Assembly: GCA_045580165.1 (NCBI GenBank)
Contig: JAZNNG010000030.1
Span: 9,060 to 73,059 of the forward strand
Direction of reading: 5' to 3'
DNA length: 64,000 bases
Source of the DNA: UBA4717 sp045580165
Lineage (GTDB): Bacteria > Bacillota > Clostridia > Oscillospirales > CAG-272
In this document: piece after piece, positions 43,668 through 52,782 of the stretch
How the letters are laid out: each line of letters starts with the position of its first letter
Numbering within the stretch: the first letter of the stretch is position 1
Made by a program: the position numbers and the translations under genes
Notes under the pieces: model-generated
The model's input: the letters and a program-made list of their open reading frames with translations, nothing else
Databases searched by the model: none
What the model was told of the DNA's origin: nothing

Positions 43668-43681
43668 CGAACAAATGTTCG
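43668..43681. promoter_or_regulatory. LexA box (autoregulatory operator)
   Basis: CGAACAAATGTTCG is a perfect palindrome of the Gram-positive CGAAC-N4-GTTCG class, immediately upstream of lexA. Confidence 0.9.
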
Positions 43682-43795
43682 CTTATACATTTTGAGTATA
43701 ACACCGATAACGGCATTTGTAAAGGGCGGAGAGAAAATAAAGCAACATTTTACAATTTGTTAACATTTGCGCTTGGCGTAATTGTCAAAAAAGTC

Positions 43796-43824
43796 TTGAC
43801 AAAAGCTTTGGCTTGTGCTATACT
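43796..43824 (+). promoter_or_regulatory. Sigma-A promoter of infC-rpmI-rplT
   Basis: TTGACA (43796-43801), 17 bases, TATACT (43819-43824), followed by a leader of about 150 bases. Confidence 0.8.
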
Positions 43825-43923
43825 CAACGGGTACAAAGAAGAAGAATTTAACCGTTCTCACCGTATCGCAGAGCGAATACGGTCAATAGCTTCAATTTTA
43901 CTTTGGGTAAATTTGTGCTTTTG

Positions 43924-43953
43924 GTGCGGAAATTCTTTTTCGCACTTATTTTT
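43924..43953 (+). terminator. Attenuator in the infC leader
   Basis: GTGCGGAAA pairs with TTTTCGCAC and is followed by TTATTTTTTT, only 25-30 bases before infC. Firmicutes leaders of this operon are controlled by ribosomal protein L20 through such a terminator. I infer the same here, having checked only the terminator hairpin and not the L20-binding fold. Confidence 0.7.
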
Positions 43954-43977
43954 TTCCTTTTTCGGAGGAGTGTGGAT

Positions 43978-44493
43978 ATTAGCACAAAAGACATGCCGAT
44001 AAACGGCGAGATCAAAGCAAAAGAGGTAAGACTCGTAGGTCCCGAGGGAGAGGCTCTCGGAATTTTCCCCCTTAAGGACGCTCTCGATTTAGCGTACGAT
44101 AAGGATATGGATCTTGTACTTATGGCTCCGACGGCTCAGCCGCCCGTATGCCGTATAATGGATTACGGAAAGTTTTGTTTTGAACGCAATAAGAAGGAAA
44201 AAGAGGCGCGCAAGAAGCAGCAGGTCGTTGAGGTCAAGGAGATCCAGCTTTCCTGCCGCATCGACACCCACGATTTTCAGACCAAGGCAAACCACGCGAT
44301 CAAGTTCTTGAACGCGGGGAACAAGGTCAGAGTGGTTGTCAAGTTCAAGGGACGTGAAATGACGCACCTTGATATCGGACGCGACGTGCTCACCAAGTTT
44401 GAAGCAGCTATGGAGGGCGTCGGTCAGATCGATAAGAAACCTATGCTTGAGGGACGCTTCATGTCAATGATGGTCGTTCCGATCAAGAAATAA
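43978..44493 (+). CDS. infC: Translation initiation factor IF-3
   Basis: 171 residues from the ATT at 43978. GGAGGAG (43964-43970) is seven bases upstream, while the longer frame's ATG at 43903 lies inside the leader. The protein then opens ISTKDMPINGEIKAKEVRLV, the usual IF-3 N-terminus. ATT as start codon is a known feature of infC and allows IF-3 to limit its own synthesis. N- and C-domains are complete. It prevents premature 70S formation and checks the start codon. Confidence 0.94.
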   Translation: MSTKDMPINGEIKAKEVRLVGPEGEALGIFPLKDALDLAYDKDMDLVLMAPTAQPPVCRIMDYGKFCFERNKKEKEARKKQQVVEVKEIQLSCRIDTHDFQTKANHAIKFLNAGNKVRVVVKFKGREMTHLDIGRDVLTKFEAAMEGVGQIDKKPMLEGRFMSMMVVPIKK

Positions 44494-44519
44494 GCAATAA
44501 TTGCAAAGGAGTTACAAAA

Positions 44520-44717
44520 ATGGGAAAAATTAAGACACATTCCGCAACAGCAAAGAGATTTTCGCTCACAAAGAGTGGCAAGGTTAAGCTCAACCACAAG
44601 AACCGCCGTCACAAGCTCGGACTTAAGACAACAAAGCGTAAGAGAGCACTTCGTAAGGCTGGTATTCTCAGCGAATCTTTCGCACCGGCAATAAAGACTC
44701 TTCTCGGCAAGAGATAA
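44520..44717 (+). CDS. rpmI: 50S ribosomal protein bL35
   Basis: 65 residues, very basic, with the typical start GKIKTHSATAKRFSLTKSGK. A canonical AAAGGAG site precedes it, in the fixed order infC-rpmI-rplT. It is part of the large ribosomal subunit. Confidence 0.97.
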   Translation: MGKIKTHSATAKRFSLTKSGKVKLNHKNRRHKLGLKTTKRKRALRKAGILSESFAPAIKTLLGKR

Positions 44718-44754
44718 TTTCAGTTGACAGGTATTATTTTAGGAGGATAACAAA

Positions 44755-45114
44755 ATGGCAAGAGTTAAAGGCGCGATGATGACTCGCAAGAGAAGAAATA
44801 AAATGTTAAAGCTCGCAAAGGGCTACTGGGGTGCCAAGAGTAAGCACTTCAAGATGGCCAAAGAGCAGGTAATGAAGAGTGGCAACTATGCGTTTGCAGG
44901 CAGAAAGCTCAAGAAGAGAGATTTCCGTTCGCTCTGGATCACAAGAATCTCTGCTCAGGCAAAGGTTTGCGGAATGAACTATTCCACACTTATGCACGGA
45001 CTTAAGCTCGCAGGTATCGACCTCAACCGTAAGATGCTTGCTGAGATCGCAGTAGCAGATAAGGAAGCATTCGCAGCGATCGCTGAAAAAGCTAAGGCTG
45101 CACTTGCTAAGTAA
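44755..45114 (+). CDS. rplT: 50S ribosomal protein bL20
   Basis: 119 residues, basic, with the conserved GYWGAKSKHFKMAKEQVMKS and DFRSLWITRISAQAK. An AGGAGG site precedes it. It binds 23S rRNA early in assembly and, in Firmicutes, represses its own operon through the infC leader. Confidence 0.97.
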   Translation: MARVKGAMMTRKRRNKMLKLAKGYWGAKSKHFKMAKEQVMKSGNYAFAGRKLKKRDFRSLWITRISAQAKVCGMNYSTLMHGLKLAGIDLNRKMLAEIAVADKEAFAAIAEKAKAALAK

Positions 45115-45125
45115 TAAAAAAGCTG

Positions 45126-45151
45126 AAAAACCGGTCTTTACCGGTTTTTTT
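45126..45151 (+). terminator. Terminator of infC-rpmI-rplT
   Basis: AAAAACCGGT and ACCGGTTTTT around CTTT, with the T-run extending one or two bases further, 12 bases after the rplT stop. Confidence 0.9.
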
Positions 45152-45200
45152 GCGTATAAGAGTTGATTTTTACTCTTGATTTTTGTAAACGGAGGGCACT

Positions 45201-46052
45201 ATGAGTATAACCGAAAAGGAACTGATAACCTCAAAAAGCAACCCAACGGTAGTGAAACTTTCAAAGCTCGGAACGAAAAAGTACAGAGAGCTTGAGGGAC
45301 TTTTTACCGCAGACGGTGAGAAGCTTTTTTTTGAGGCGGTAAGCTCGAAGCTTGATATAGAATTCGTTGTTATGAGCGCGTCTTTCGCGGAATCGGGAAA
45401 AGACAGGATAAGGGAGGCACTCGAGCGCGAGAGCTATACCGACGTGACCCTACTTACGCTCGCGGATGACGTTTTTGAAAAAATAACCGCAGAAAAATCA
45501 CCGCAGGGCGTAATAACTGTTGCAAAAACTATTGACTTTTCTAAAAAATATAATAAAATATATAATAATGAAAAGTTTTTCACGAGCCCTCGGAATTTGG
45601 TAATGCTTTCCGATTTGCAGGACCCGGGTAATCTCGGTACCGTTCTCAGATGCGCGGCGGCGTTTGAGCTTGACGCACTTTACGTATGCAAGGGGTGCGT
45701 CGACCTGTTTTCGCCAAAGACGGTACGAGGCGCTATGGGGGCTTTGTTCAAGCAGCCCGTTAAGACCGCGGACGATGCGGTCGATGAGATAAGATTGCTC
45801 AGAGCCACAGGCGTTAAGGTGTACGCGGCGGCACTCGACCGTAACGCGGTAGAGCTTGATAAGCTCAAGCTCTCTCCCGACGAGAGCGTTTGCTTCGTTA
45901 TAGGTAACGAGGGAAACGGTCTGCGCGAGGAGGTTATAAACGAATGCGACGGCACGGTGTTTATTCCTATGAGCGAGAATACTGAATCGCTTAATGCGTC
46001 GGTAGCATCGGCACTGTTTATGTGGGAGCTTTTCAAAAACAGAAGGAAGTGA
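45201..46052 (+). CDS. TrmH/SpoU-family RNA 2'-O-methyltransferase
   Basis: 283 residues. An N-terminal substrate-binding domain (TSKSNPTVVKLSKLGTKKYR) is followed by the SPOUT knot. Its motifs include LSDLQDPGNLGTVLRCAAAF, FVIGNEGNGLREE and IPMSENTESLNASVASAL. It methylates a ribose in rRNA or tRNA; the exact site cannot be told from sequence. It sits seven bases before dprA. Confidence 0.88.
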   Translation: MSITEKELITSKSNPTVVKLSKLGTKKYRELEGLFTADGEKLFFEAVSSKLDIEFVVMSASFAESGKDRIREALERESYTDVTLLTLADDVFEKITAEKSPQGVITVAKTIDFSKKYNKIYNNEKFFTSPRNLVMLSDLQDPGNLGTVLRCAAAFELDALYVCKGCVDLFSPKTVRGAMGALFKQPVKTADDAVDEIRLLRATGVKVYAAALDRNAVELDKLKLSPDESVCFVIGNEGNGLREEVINECDGTVFIPMSENTESLNASVASALFMWELFKNRRK

Positions 46053-46059
46053 AGATAGC

Positions 46060-47382
46060 GTGAGCGATTACATATATTGGATATGGCTTAGTCTTGCAGG
46101 CGGCGCCGCAAATCCCGATTACGCGCTTTTGCTTGAGTATTTCGGAGATGCGAAGGGCGTATACGACGCGGACCTATCCGAATATTCAAGGGTCGAGGGG
46201 CTTAGTAAGAGCTTTGCCGAACGTCTGACTGTCAAGAGCCTCGACAACGCAAAGGAAATTTACGAATTCTGCGAGAGCAGGTCGGTAAGACTTCTTCACT
46301 GTATGGAGTCTGATTATCCCGTCAAGCTCAAGTGGATATACGCGTACCCCGTGCTTTTGTACGTTTACGGCGAGCTTCCGAACTTAAATGAAAGCTTGTC
46401 CGTAGCGGTTGTAGGCACTAGGAAATATACCGATTACGGCAGAATAGCCGCTTATAAAATAGGCGGCGGACTTGCGAGAGCAAAGACCGTTGTGGTAAGC
46501 GGACTCGCTAAGGGTAACGACTCCATAGCACAGCTTGGCTGTATCGAAAACGGCGGTAAGACCATAGCCGTAATGGGAACGGGTATTGACCGCATATATC
46601 CGAGTGAGCACAGAGAGCTTGCAAAGAGGATAGCTAAAAGCGGAGCGATAATTACGGAGTACCCTCCCGGAGTAGGACCTACAAAATTTACTTTTCCTCA
46701 AAGAAACAGAATAATCAGCGGACTGTCGGACGCAGTGGTGCTGGTTGAAGCACCGCAGAGGAGCGGAGCGCTTATAACCACAAGATTTGCAACCGAGCAG
46801 AGCAGAAGCGTCTACGCGGTTCCGGGTGACATAACCTCACCGTCGAGCGCAGGACCGCTTTCCTTGCTCAAGGACGGAGCAAAGCCGGTTTCGGATGCGG
46901 GCGACGTGATCGAGGACTTCGTTTGTCAGTATTCCTATCTGAGCTCGGTGCTTGATACCACCGATTTCAACGTTTTTGTCCCGAAGATCACCGACACCAC
47001 GTTTGGCGGCGGTGGAGAAGGACCTATGAAAAGGTTCAGTCTGAGCGCGGCTCGACTTTTTGACGTCTTGGGCGAGAAAAAGGATGAGGAAACGAAAAAA
47101 TCCGCTAAAAAGGGAAAGGCTAAGAAGAAAAAGCCGGTCGATTTCGAGCCTGAGGAAAAGGAATCGGCTCCCGAAAACAAAGTAAGGTCAGAAATGCCCG
47201 AGGAGCTTGACGGTATAGAAAAGCGCATTTTCCTCAGAATAGCTAAGACGGACAAAATAAATGCCGACGAGCTGGCAGATGATGAAACAAACGTATCGGA
47301 CGTAATGTCCGCACTTACAAAGCTTGAGGTAATGGGACTTGTGCGCTCACTGCCGGGAGGCTTTTATACAAGTTTACTGTGA
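46060..47382 (+). CDS. dprA: DNA-processing protein DprA
   Basis: 440 residues from a GTG start. After an N-terminal SAM-like domain comes the Rossmann core with VVGTRKYTDYG, VVSGLAKGNDSIAQ and MGTGIDRIYPSEH. A Lys/Glu-rich linker (about 345-380) leads to a C-terminal winged helix (ISSUE: ELADDETNVSDVMSALTKLE region). DprA loads RecA on incoming single-stranded DNA in transformation. The family often reads GID where this one has GND. Confidence 0.92.
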   Translation: MSDYIYWIWLSLAGGAANPDYALLLEYFGDAKGVYDADLSEYSRVEGLSKSFAERLTVKSLDNAKEIYEFCESRSVRLLHCMESDYPVKLKWIYAYPVLLYVYGELPNLNESLSVAVVGTRKYTDYGRIAAYKIGGGLARAKTVVVSGLAKGNDSIAQLGCIENGGKTIAVMGTGIDRIYPSEHRELAKRIAKSGAIITEYPPGVGPTKFTFPQRNRIISGLSDAVVLVEAPQRSGALITTRFATEQSRSVYAVPGDITSPSSAGPLSLLKDGAKPVSDAGDVIEDFVCQYSYLSSVLDTTDFNVFVPKITDTTFGGGGEGPMKRFSLSAARLFDVLGEKKDEETKKSAKKGKAKKKKPVDFEPEEKESAPENKVRSEMPEELDGIEKRIFLRIAKTDKINADELADDETNVSDVMSALTKLEVMGLVRSLPGGFYTSLL

Positions 47383-47400
47383 AAGGAAAACCACATAATT

Positions 47401-49701
47401 ATGGCTAATTTACTGATAGTTGAGTCACCCTCAAAGGCGAGCACGATAAAGAGCTATCTCGGCTCCGGATATAAGGTGGTGGCGTCAAAGGGACACGTAC
47501 GCGACCTTCCCAAGAGCTCGCTCGGAGTAGACATAGATAACGAGTTTGAGCCTAAGTATATAAATATCAGAGGCAAGGGCGATCTTATAAAGGAGCTCAG
47601 AAAAGAAGCGAAGACGGCAGGTAAAATATACCTCGCAACAGACCCTGACCGCGAGGGAGAAGCAATTTCGTGGCATCTTGCAAATGCGCTTGATCTTCCC
47701 AAGGACAAGATAAAGCGTGTAACCTTCAACGAGATCACAAAGACGGCTATCAAGACGGCGATCAAGAATCCCCGCGACATTGATATGAATCTCGTAAACG
47801 CTCAGCAGGCAAGACGCATACTTGACCGTATCGTCGGATACAAGCTAAGCCCGTATCTCTGGAAGAAGGTAAAAAGCGGACTTTCCGCGGGACGCGTTCA
47901 GTCTGTTGCAACCAGGATCATAGTTGAGCGTGAAAACGAAATACGCGAGTTTGTTCCCGTAGAATACTGGACCATCGAGGCGGAGCTCAAAACCACGGGA
48001 AATAACACCATAACCGCAAGATTTTACGGTAAGGGGACGAAAAAGATCGAGCTTCACAGTGAAGCTGAAACTATGAAAATAGTTAACGAGCTCGCAGGCA
48101 AACCCTTCGTTGTCAAGAGCGTTAAAACGGCGGTAAGGCAGAATAACCCCACGCCCCCCTTCACAACCTCAACAATGCAGCAGGAGGCTTCAAAGAAGCT
48201 TGGCTTCCAGTCGCAGAGAATAATGAAGGTGGCTCAAGAGCTCTACGAGGGTATCAACCTCGGAGCAGAGCACGGCGGCGTACACGGTCTTATCACCTAT
48301 ATGCGTACAGACTCGCTCAGAATCTCTGACGAGGCGGCGCAGAGCGCAAAGGACTATATCATCGAAAAATTCGGCAAGGAGTACTATCCTCCCAGACGCC
48401 GCGTATATAAGACCAAGGCGAGCGCACAGGACGCGCACGAGGCAATAAGACCCTCTGACGTTACCCTTGAGCCCGATATGATAAAATCAAGACTCACCCC
48501 CGACCAGTACAAGCTCTATAAGCTTATCTGGGCAAGATTTATTGCAAGCCAGATGGCGTCTGCGGAAATCGACACCATCAACGCAGAGATCGAAGCAGGC
48601 GGATACACCTTCCACGCAAGCGGCTACTCTATAAAATTTAACGGCTACAAGACTCTTTACGAGGAGACCGAGGACGAGCAGACGGATGCCGATAAGAGCG
48701 AGAAGAAGGCAAAGCTTCCGAAGCTTACGGAGGGCGAGACCCTCAAGGGCTCTGACGTTGTGCCCGAGCAGCATTTCACAGAGGCTCCTCCGAGATATAC
48801 GGAAGCCTCGCTTATCAAGTTCCTTGAAGAAAAGGGAATAGGCAGACCGAGTACCTACACGCCCATCATAACCACCATCATCGCGCGCGACTACGTAAGA
48901 CGCGAGGGTAAGTCCCTCAAGTCCACGGCTCTCGGAGAGGTTACCACAAAGCTTATGGTATCCCGCTTCCCGAACATAGTCGACTACGGCTTTACGGCAA
49001 GCATGGAGGACCAGCTTGACGGAATAGAGGAGGGCAAGGACACTCTTCTTGACGTTTTGAGAGAATTCTACGGCGACTTTGCTGCAAGCCTTGAGAAGGC
49101 AGAATCCTCCGAGGACGGCGAAAGCTTTGCGCTCCCCGTTGAGGAGACCGATATTATTTGCGACAAGTGTGGCGCAACTATGGTCATCAAGGAGGGAAGA
49201 TACGGCAAATTTGCCGCTTGTCCCAACTACCCGAGATGTAAGAACACCAAGCCCCTTGAGAATAACAAGGACAAGGAAGATAAATCCGTTAATAAAATCG
49301 AGATCAAGCTTGAAGCGGTACCCGAAGCGCCCAAGACCGAAACAAACGAGGTCTGCGACAAGTGCGGCGCACCCATGGTTATAAGAAACGGTAAGTTTGG
49401 CTCGTTCATTGCCTGCTCGAACTATCCCAAGTGCAGAAACACCAAGCAGATAACCAAGGACACGGGAGTTGCCTGCCCCAAGTGCGGAGCCAAGGTGATC
49501 CAGAAGCACGGCAGAAACAAGACCGTATTCTATAGCTGCGAGCGTTATCCCGAATGTGACTTCTCGTCGTGGGATATGCCCTCGGGGGAATACTGCCCCG
49601 AGTGCTCGGCACCCCTCTTTATCAAGAAGGGTAAGAACATTATGTACTGCGCAGGAGAGGGCTGCAGCTTTAAAAAGGACATAAAGAACGAAAATGAATG
49701 A
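47401..49701 (+). CDS. topA: DNA topoisomerase I
   Basis: 766 residues. The TOPRIM domain begins ANLLIVESPSKASTIKSYLG and includes DPDREGEAISWHLA. The catalytic Tyr lies in YMRTDSLRIS. The C-terminal part contains three four-Cys zinc ribbons (CDKCGATM, CDKCGAPM and CPKCGAKV) and a fourth, shorter one (CPECSAPL). It relaxes negative supercoils behind polymerases. trmFO starts eight bases before its stop. Confidence 0.97.
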   Translation: MANLLIVESPSKASTIKSYLGSGYKVVASKGHVRDLPKSSLGVDIDNEFEPKYINIRGKGDLIKELRKEAKTAGKIYLATDPDREGEAISWHLANALDLPKDKIKRVTFNEITKTAIKTAIKNPRDIDMNLVNAQQARRILDRIVGYKLSPYLWKKVKSGLSAGRVQSVATRIIVERENEIREFVPVEYWTIEAELKTTGNNTITARFYGKGTKKIELHSEAETMKIVNELAGKPFVVKSVKTAVRQNNPTPPFTTSTMQQEASKKLGFQSQRIMKVAQELYEGINLGAEHGGVHGLITYMRTDSLRISDEAAQSAKDYIIEKFGKEYYPPRRRVYKTKASAQDAHEAIRPSDVTLEPDMIKSRLTPDQYKLYKLIWARFIASQMASAEIDTINAEIEAGGYTFHASGYSIKFNGYKTLYEETEDEQTDADKSEKKAKLPKLTEGETLKGSDVVPEQHFTEAPPRYTEASLIKFLEEKGIGRPSTYTPIITTIIARDYVRREGKSLKSTALGEVTTKLMVSRFPNIVDYGFTASMEDQLDGIEEGKDTLLDVLREFYGDFAASLEKAESSEDGESFALPVEETDIICDKCGATMVIKEGRYGKFAACPNYPRCKNTKPLENNKDKEDKSVNKIEIKLEAVPEAPKTETNEVCDKCGAPMVIRNGKFGSFIACSNYPKCRNTKQITKDTGVACPKCGAKVIQKHGRNKTVFYSCERYPECDFSSWDMPSGEYCPECSAPLFIKKGKNIMYCAGEGCSFKKDIKNENE

Positions 49702-51016
49702 AATTAACGTGATCGGCGCCGGACTTGCGGGATGCGAGGCGGCGTGGCAGGCGGCAGAGCGAGGAGTAAGGGTAAGGCTTTTTGAAATGAAGCCGCATAA
49801 ATATTCTCCCGCGCATCACAGCGAGGGCTTTGCCGAGCTTGTCTGCTCGAATTCCTTAAGGTCAAACCAGATTTTCAACGCAGTTGGTCTGCTCAAGGAG
49901 GAGCTCAAGCGTCTCGGCTCGCTTGTAATCGAGTCGGCGTACGCAAACGAGGTCCCCGCGGGCGGAGCTCTTGCGGTTGACAGGCACGGATTTTCCGATT
50001 ATATTACCGAAAAAATCAAAAACCACCCGAATATAGAGGTTATACGTGGTGAGGTCACCGAGATCCCCGACGGCATCACCGTTGTTGCAACCGGCCCTCT
50101 TACCTCAGAGGCTCTTTCCGAGAGCATATCGAAGCTTATCGGCGTGGATTATCTCCACTTTTTTGACGCGGCGGCACCTATCGTCGACGCGCAAAGCATA
50201 AATATGGAGCGCGCCTTTGTCGCTTCAAGATACGACAGAGGTGAGGCGGCGTATATAAACTGCCCGTTTACCAAGGACGAATACGAGAGCTTTTACAATG
50301 CTCTTATAACGGCGGAGGAGGCCGAGCTTAAGGACTTCGACCGCGCATCTCAGGAAAAGCTTACGGTATTCGAGGGATGTATGCCCGTTGAGGTAATGGC
50401 AAAAAGAGGCTTTGAAACACTGCTTTTCGGGCCTTTGAAGCCCGTGGGACTCGTTGACCCGAAAACAGGCAAGGAAGCCTTTGCCGTGGTACAGCTCAGA
50501 CAGGAAAACGCCGATGCCACGATGTATAATCTCGTCGGCTTCCAGACACACCTTAAATTTGCGGAGCAAAAGAGAGTATTTTCGATGATACCTGGACTTG
50601 AAAACGCTGAGTTTTTAAGATATGGCGTTATGCACCGTAATACATTTATGAACTCTCCGAAGCTCCTCGCACCCGACTACTCCATGCGCTTGCGTCCCGA
50701 GCTTTTCTTTGCGGGACAGATGACGGGAGTCGAGGGCTACGTTGAGTCCACTGCATCGGGCTTCGTTGCAGGCTTAAACGCCGCAAGACGTGCGCTCGGT
50801 GAAAACGGATTCATCTTTGACAGAAAGAGTATAATCGGCTCGATGGCGGCTTACGTCAGCGACCCGACGGTTGAAAGGTTTGAGCCGATGAACGCAAACT
50901 TCGGACTCATAGCACCGCTTGAGAATAAGGTCAAGGGCGGCAAAAGGGGACGTGCCGACGCGTTTGCGGCGCGCTCACTCGAATATATAGACGGTATATG
51001 CGAGCTTGTTAAATGA
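49694..51016 (+). CDS. trmFO: Folate/FAD-dependent tRNA (m5U54) methyltransferase TrmFO
   Basis: 440 residues. The FAD-binding motif VIGAGLAGCEAAWQ opens the protein. The family stretches EMKPHKYSPAHHSEGFAELVC and GQMTGVEGYVESTASGFVAG are intact. It methylates uridine 54 of tRNA with methylenetetrahydrofolate as donor. The start overlaps topA, a common order in Firmicutes. Confidence 0.95.
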   Translation: MNEINVIGAGLAGCEAAWQAAERGVRVRLFEMKPHKYSPAHHSEGFAELVCSNSLRSNQIFNAVGLLKEELKRLGSLVIESAYANEVPAGGALAVDRHGFSDYITEKIKNHPNIEVIRGEVTEIPDGITVVATGPLTSEALSESISKLIGVDYLHFFDAAAPIVDAQSINMERAFVASRYDRGEAAYINCPFTKDEYESFYNALITAEEAELKDFDRASQEKLTVFEGCMPVEVMAKRGFETLLFGPLKPVGLVDPKTGKEAFAVVQLRQENADATMYNLVGFQTHLKFAEQKRVFSMIPGLENAEFLRYGVMHRNTFMNSPKLLAPDYSMRLRPELFFAGQMTGVEGYVESTASGFVAGLNAARRALGENGFIFDRKSIIGSMAAYVSDPTVERFEPMNANFGLIAPLENKVKGGKRGRADAFAARSLEYIDGICELVK

Positions 51017-51030
51017 GAAAGGATACGACA

Positions 51031-51744
51031 ATGGATGTAAATGTTATGCAGATAGACTCGCTCGAAGCGATTATCGGGCATAAATTTAATTATCCCGAGC
51101 TTCTTGAGGCGGCGCTTACCCACTCCTCGTACGCAAACGAGATGAAGAATAAGAACGTGGGTATAACATATAACGAAAGACTCGAGTTTCTCGGGGATTC
51201 GGTGCTGTCCATCATAGTAAGCGAGCACATTTTTGCCGACTACAAAAAGCTTCCCGAGGGAGAGCTTACCAAGATACGCGCAAACGTGGTGTGTGAAAAG
51301 ACTCTCGCAAAGCTTGCACGTCAGATAGAACTCGGTAAGTACTTAAGACTCGGCCACGGAGAAAGCAACGGTGGCGGACGTGAGCGCGCGTCAATTCTCG
51401 CGGACGCGTTTGAGGCGCTTCTTGCCGCGATATATCTTGATAGCGGCAACGATAAGGAGGAGGTAAGCAAATTCCTCATGCCCCTTATCGGTCCCGAAAT
51501 AAAGGAATACGTTTCCGCAGGCCTTATGACCGACTATAAAACCGAGCTTCAGCAGATAATTCAGCAGGCTGAGGGCGAAAAGCTCGAATACGTGCTTATA
51601 GGCGAAAGCGGTCCCGACCACGAAAAGGTGTTCGAGGTCGAGGCAAGACTCAACAGTAACATAATAGGACGCGGAAGCGGACGAAGCAAGCGCGCCGCAG
51701 AGCAGAACGCCGCAAAAATGGCGCTCGGATATTTCAAGAAATGA
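51031..51744 (+). CDS. rnc: Ribonuclease III
   Basis: 237 residues from the ATG at 51031, seven bases after AAAGGA; an earlier in-frame ATG overlaps the trmFO stop. The nuclease signature ERLEFLGDSVLS and the second acidic cluster DAFEALLAAIYLD are present, followed by a double-stranded-RNA-binding domain (about 158-237). It processes rRNA precursors and structured mRNAs. Confidence 0.95.
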   Translation: MDVNVMQIDSLEAIIGHKFNYPELLEAALTHSSYANEMKNKNVGITYNERLEFLGDSVLSIIVSEHIFADYKKLPEGELTKIRANVVCEKTLAKLARQIELGKYLRLGHGESNGGGRERASILADAFEALLAAIYLDSGNDKEEVSKFLMPLIGPEIKEYVSAGLMTDYKTELQQIIQQAEGEKLEYVLIGESGPDHEKVFEVEARLNSNIIGRGSGRSKRAAEQNAAKMALGYFKK

Positions 51745-52760
51745 GACATATAAACCTGCCTGTTTTTATACCGCACAGGGGTTGCCCGAACGATTGCGTT
51801 TTCTGTAATCAGAGGACTATATCGGGCCATTCGGCTTATTCGCCCGAGGCGGTTAAGGGCGAGATAGAAACTGCGCTTGCGACACTGCCCGATACGGCAG
51901 AGGTGCAAATTGCGTTTTTCGGCGGAAGCTTTACGGGAATCGATAGAGGGGAGATGATATATCTTCTGTCGGTTGCGAAAAGCTTTATCGACTCCGGAAG
52001 AGTAGAGTCGGTCAGACTCTCCACCCGTCCCGACTATATCGATGCCGAAAGGCTTGAAATTCTGAAGGCATACGGTGTTAAGAGCATCGAGCTTGGAATT
52101 CAGTCAACGTCCGACAAGGTTCTTGCGGCATCTAATCGGGGACATACGGCTAAGGACTCCGAGAGAGCGATGAAGCTTATCAAGGAGTACGGCTTTGAAT
52201 TGGTCGGACAAATGATGGTCGGACTTCCCGAGGCCGCACCCGAGGACGAGTACAAAACCGCAGAGGACATTTGCTTATGGGGCGCTGATGCCGCGAGAAT
52301 ATATCCAACGGTGGTTTTTCGCGGAACCGAGCTTTGCGAAATGGCAAAGAGAGGGGAATACGCACCGCTTACTCTTGAGGCAGCGGTCGAGCGTTCAAAG
52401 GGTGTAAAACAGATATTTATAAAGCACAAAGTCGAATGTATAAGACTCGGTTTACAGTCGGGAGAAAATCTGACAGACTCGGACGAGGTATACGCAGGTG
52501 ATTATCACAGCGCGATAGGCGAGCTCGTGGAGTCGCGGATATATAAGGACGTGATAGTGTCCGAGATAAACAGACTCGGTCTTGCTCGTGATATTGAGGG
52601 TCGGGAGCTTGTAATTTCGGTGTCGTTCGGCGAGGTTTCCAAGGTCATCGGGCACAAGGGAGAAAACAAGGCTTTTCTCAAGAATGAATATTGTGTAAAA
52701 AATGTTAAAGTTATTGAAAAAGAGAACATTTTGCGTTATAATATAATATTATCAGTTTGA
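51741..52760 (+). CDS. Radical SAM protein with Elp3-like domain
   Basis: 339 residues. The cluster motif CPNDCVFCNQ is at residues 15-24 and FFGGSFTGI follows. The barrel is Elp3-like, and the gene is conserved between rnc and smc in many Clostridia. A tRNA-modifying role is often assumed from Elp3 similarity, but none is shown. The start overlaps the rnc stop by four bases. Confidence 0.85.
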   Translation: MRHINLPVFIPHRGCPNDCVFCNQRTISGHSAYSPEAVKGEIETALATLPDTAEVQIAFFGGSFTGIDRGEMIYLLSVAKSFIDSGRVESVRLSTRPDYIDAERLEILKAYGVKSIELGIQSTSDKVLAASNRGHTAKDSERAMKLIKEYGFELVGQMMVGLPEAAPEDEYKTAEDICLWGADAARIYPTVVFRGTELCEMAKRGEYAPLTLEAAVERSKGVKQIFIKHKVECIRLGLQSGENLTDSDEVYAGDYHSAIGELVESRIYKDVIVSEINRLGLARDIEGRELVISVSFGEVSKVIGHKGENKAFLKNEYCVKNVKVIEKENILRYNIILSV

Positions 52761-52782
52761 ATTTTTAGAGAGGGGGATAAGA

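Noticed and set aside
48487..49509. A 340-codon minus-strand frame inside topA
   Set aside because: It lies opposite the conserved topoisomerase and its zinc ribbons, with no start signal and no recognisable domain.
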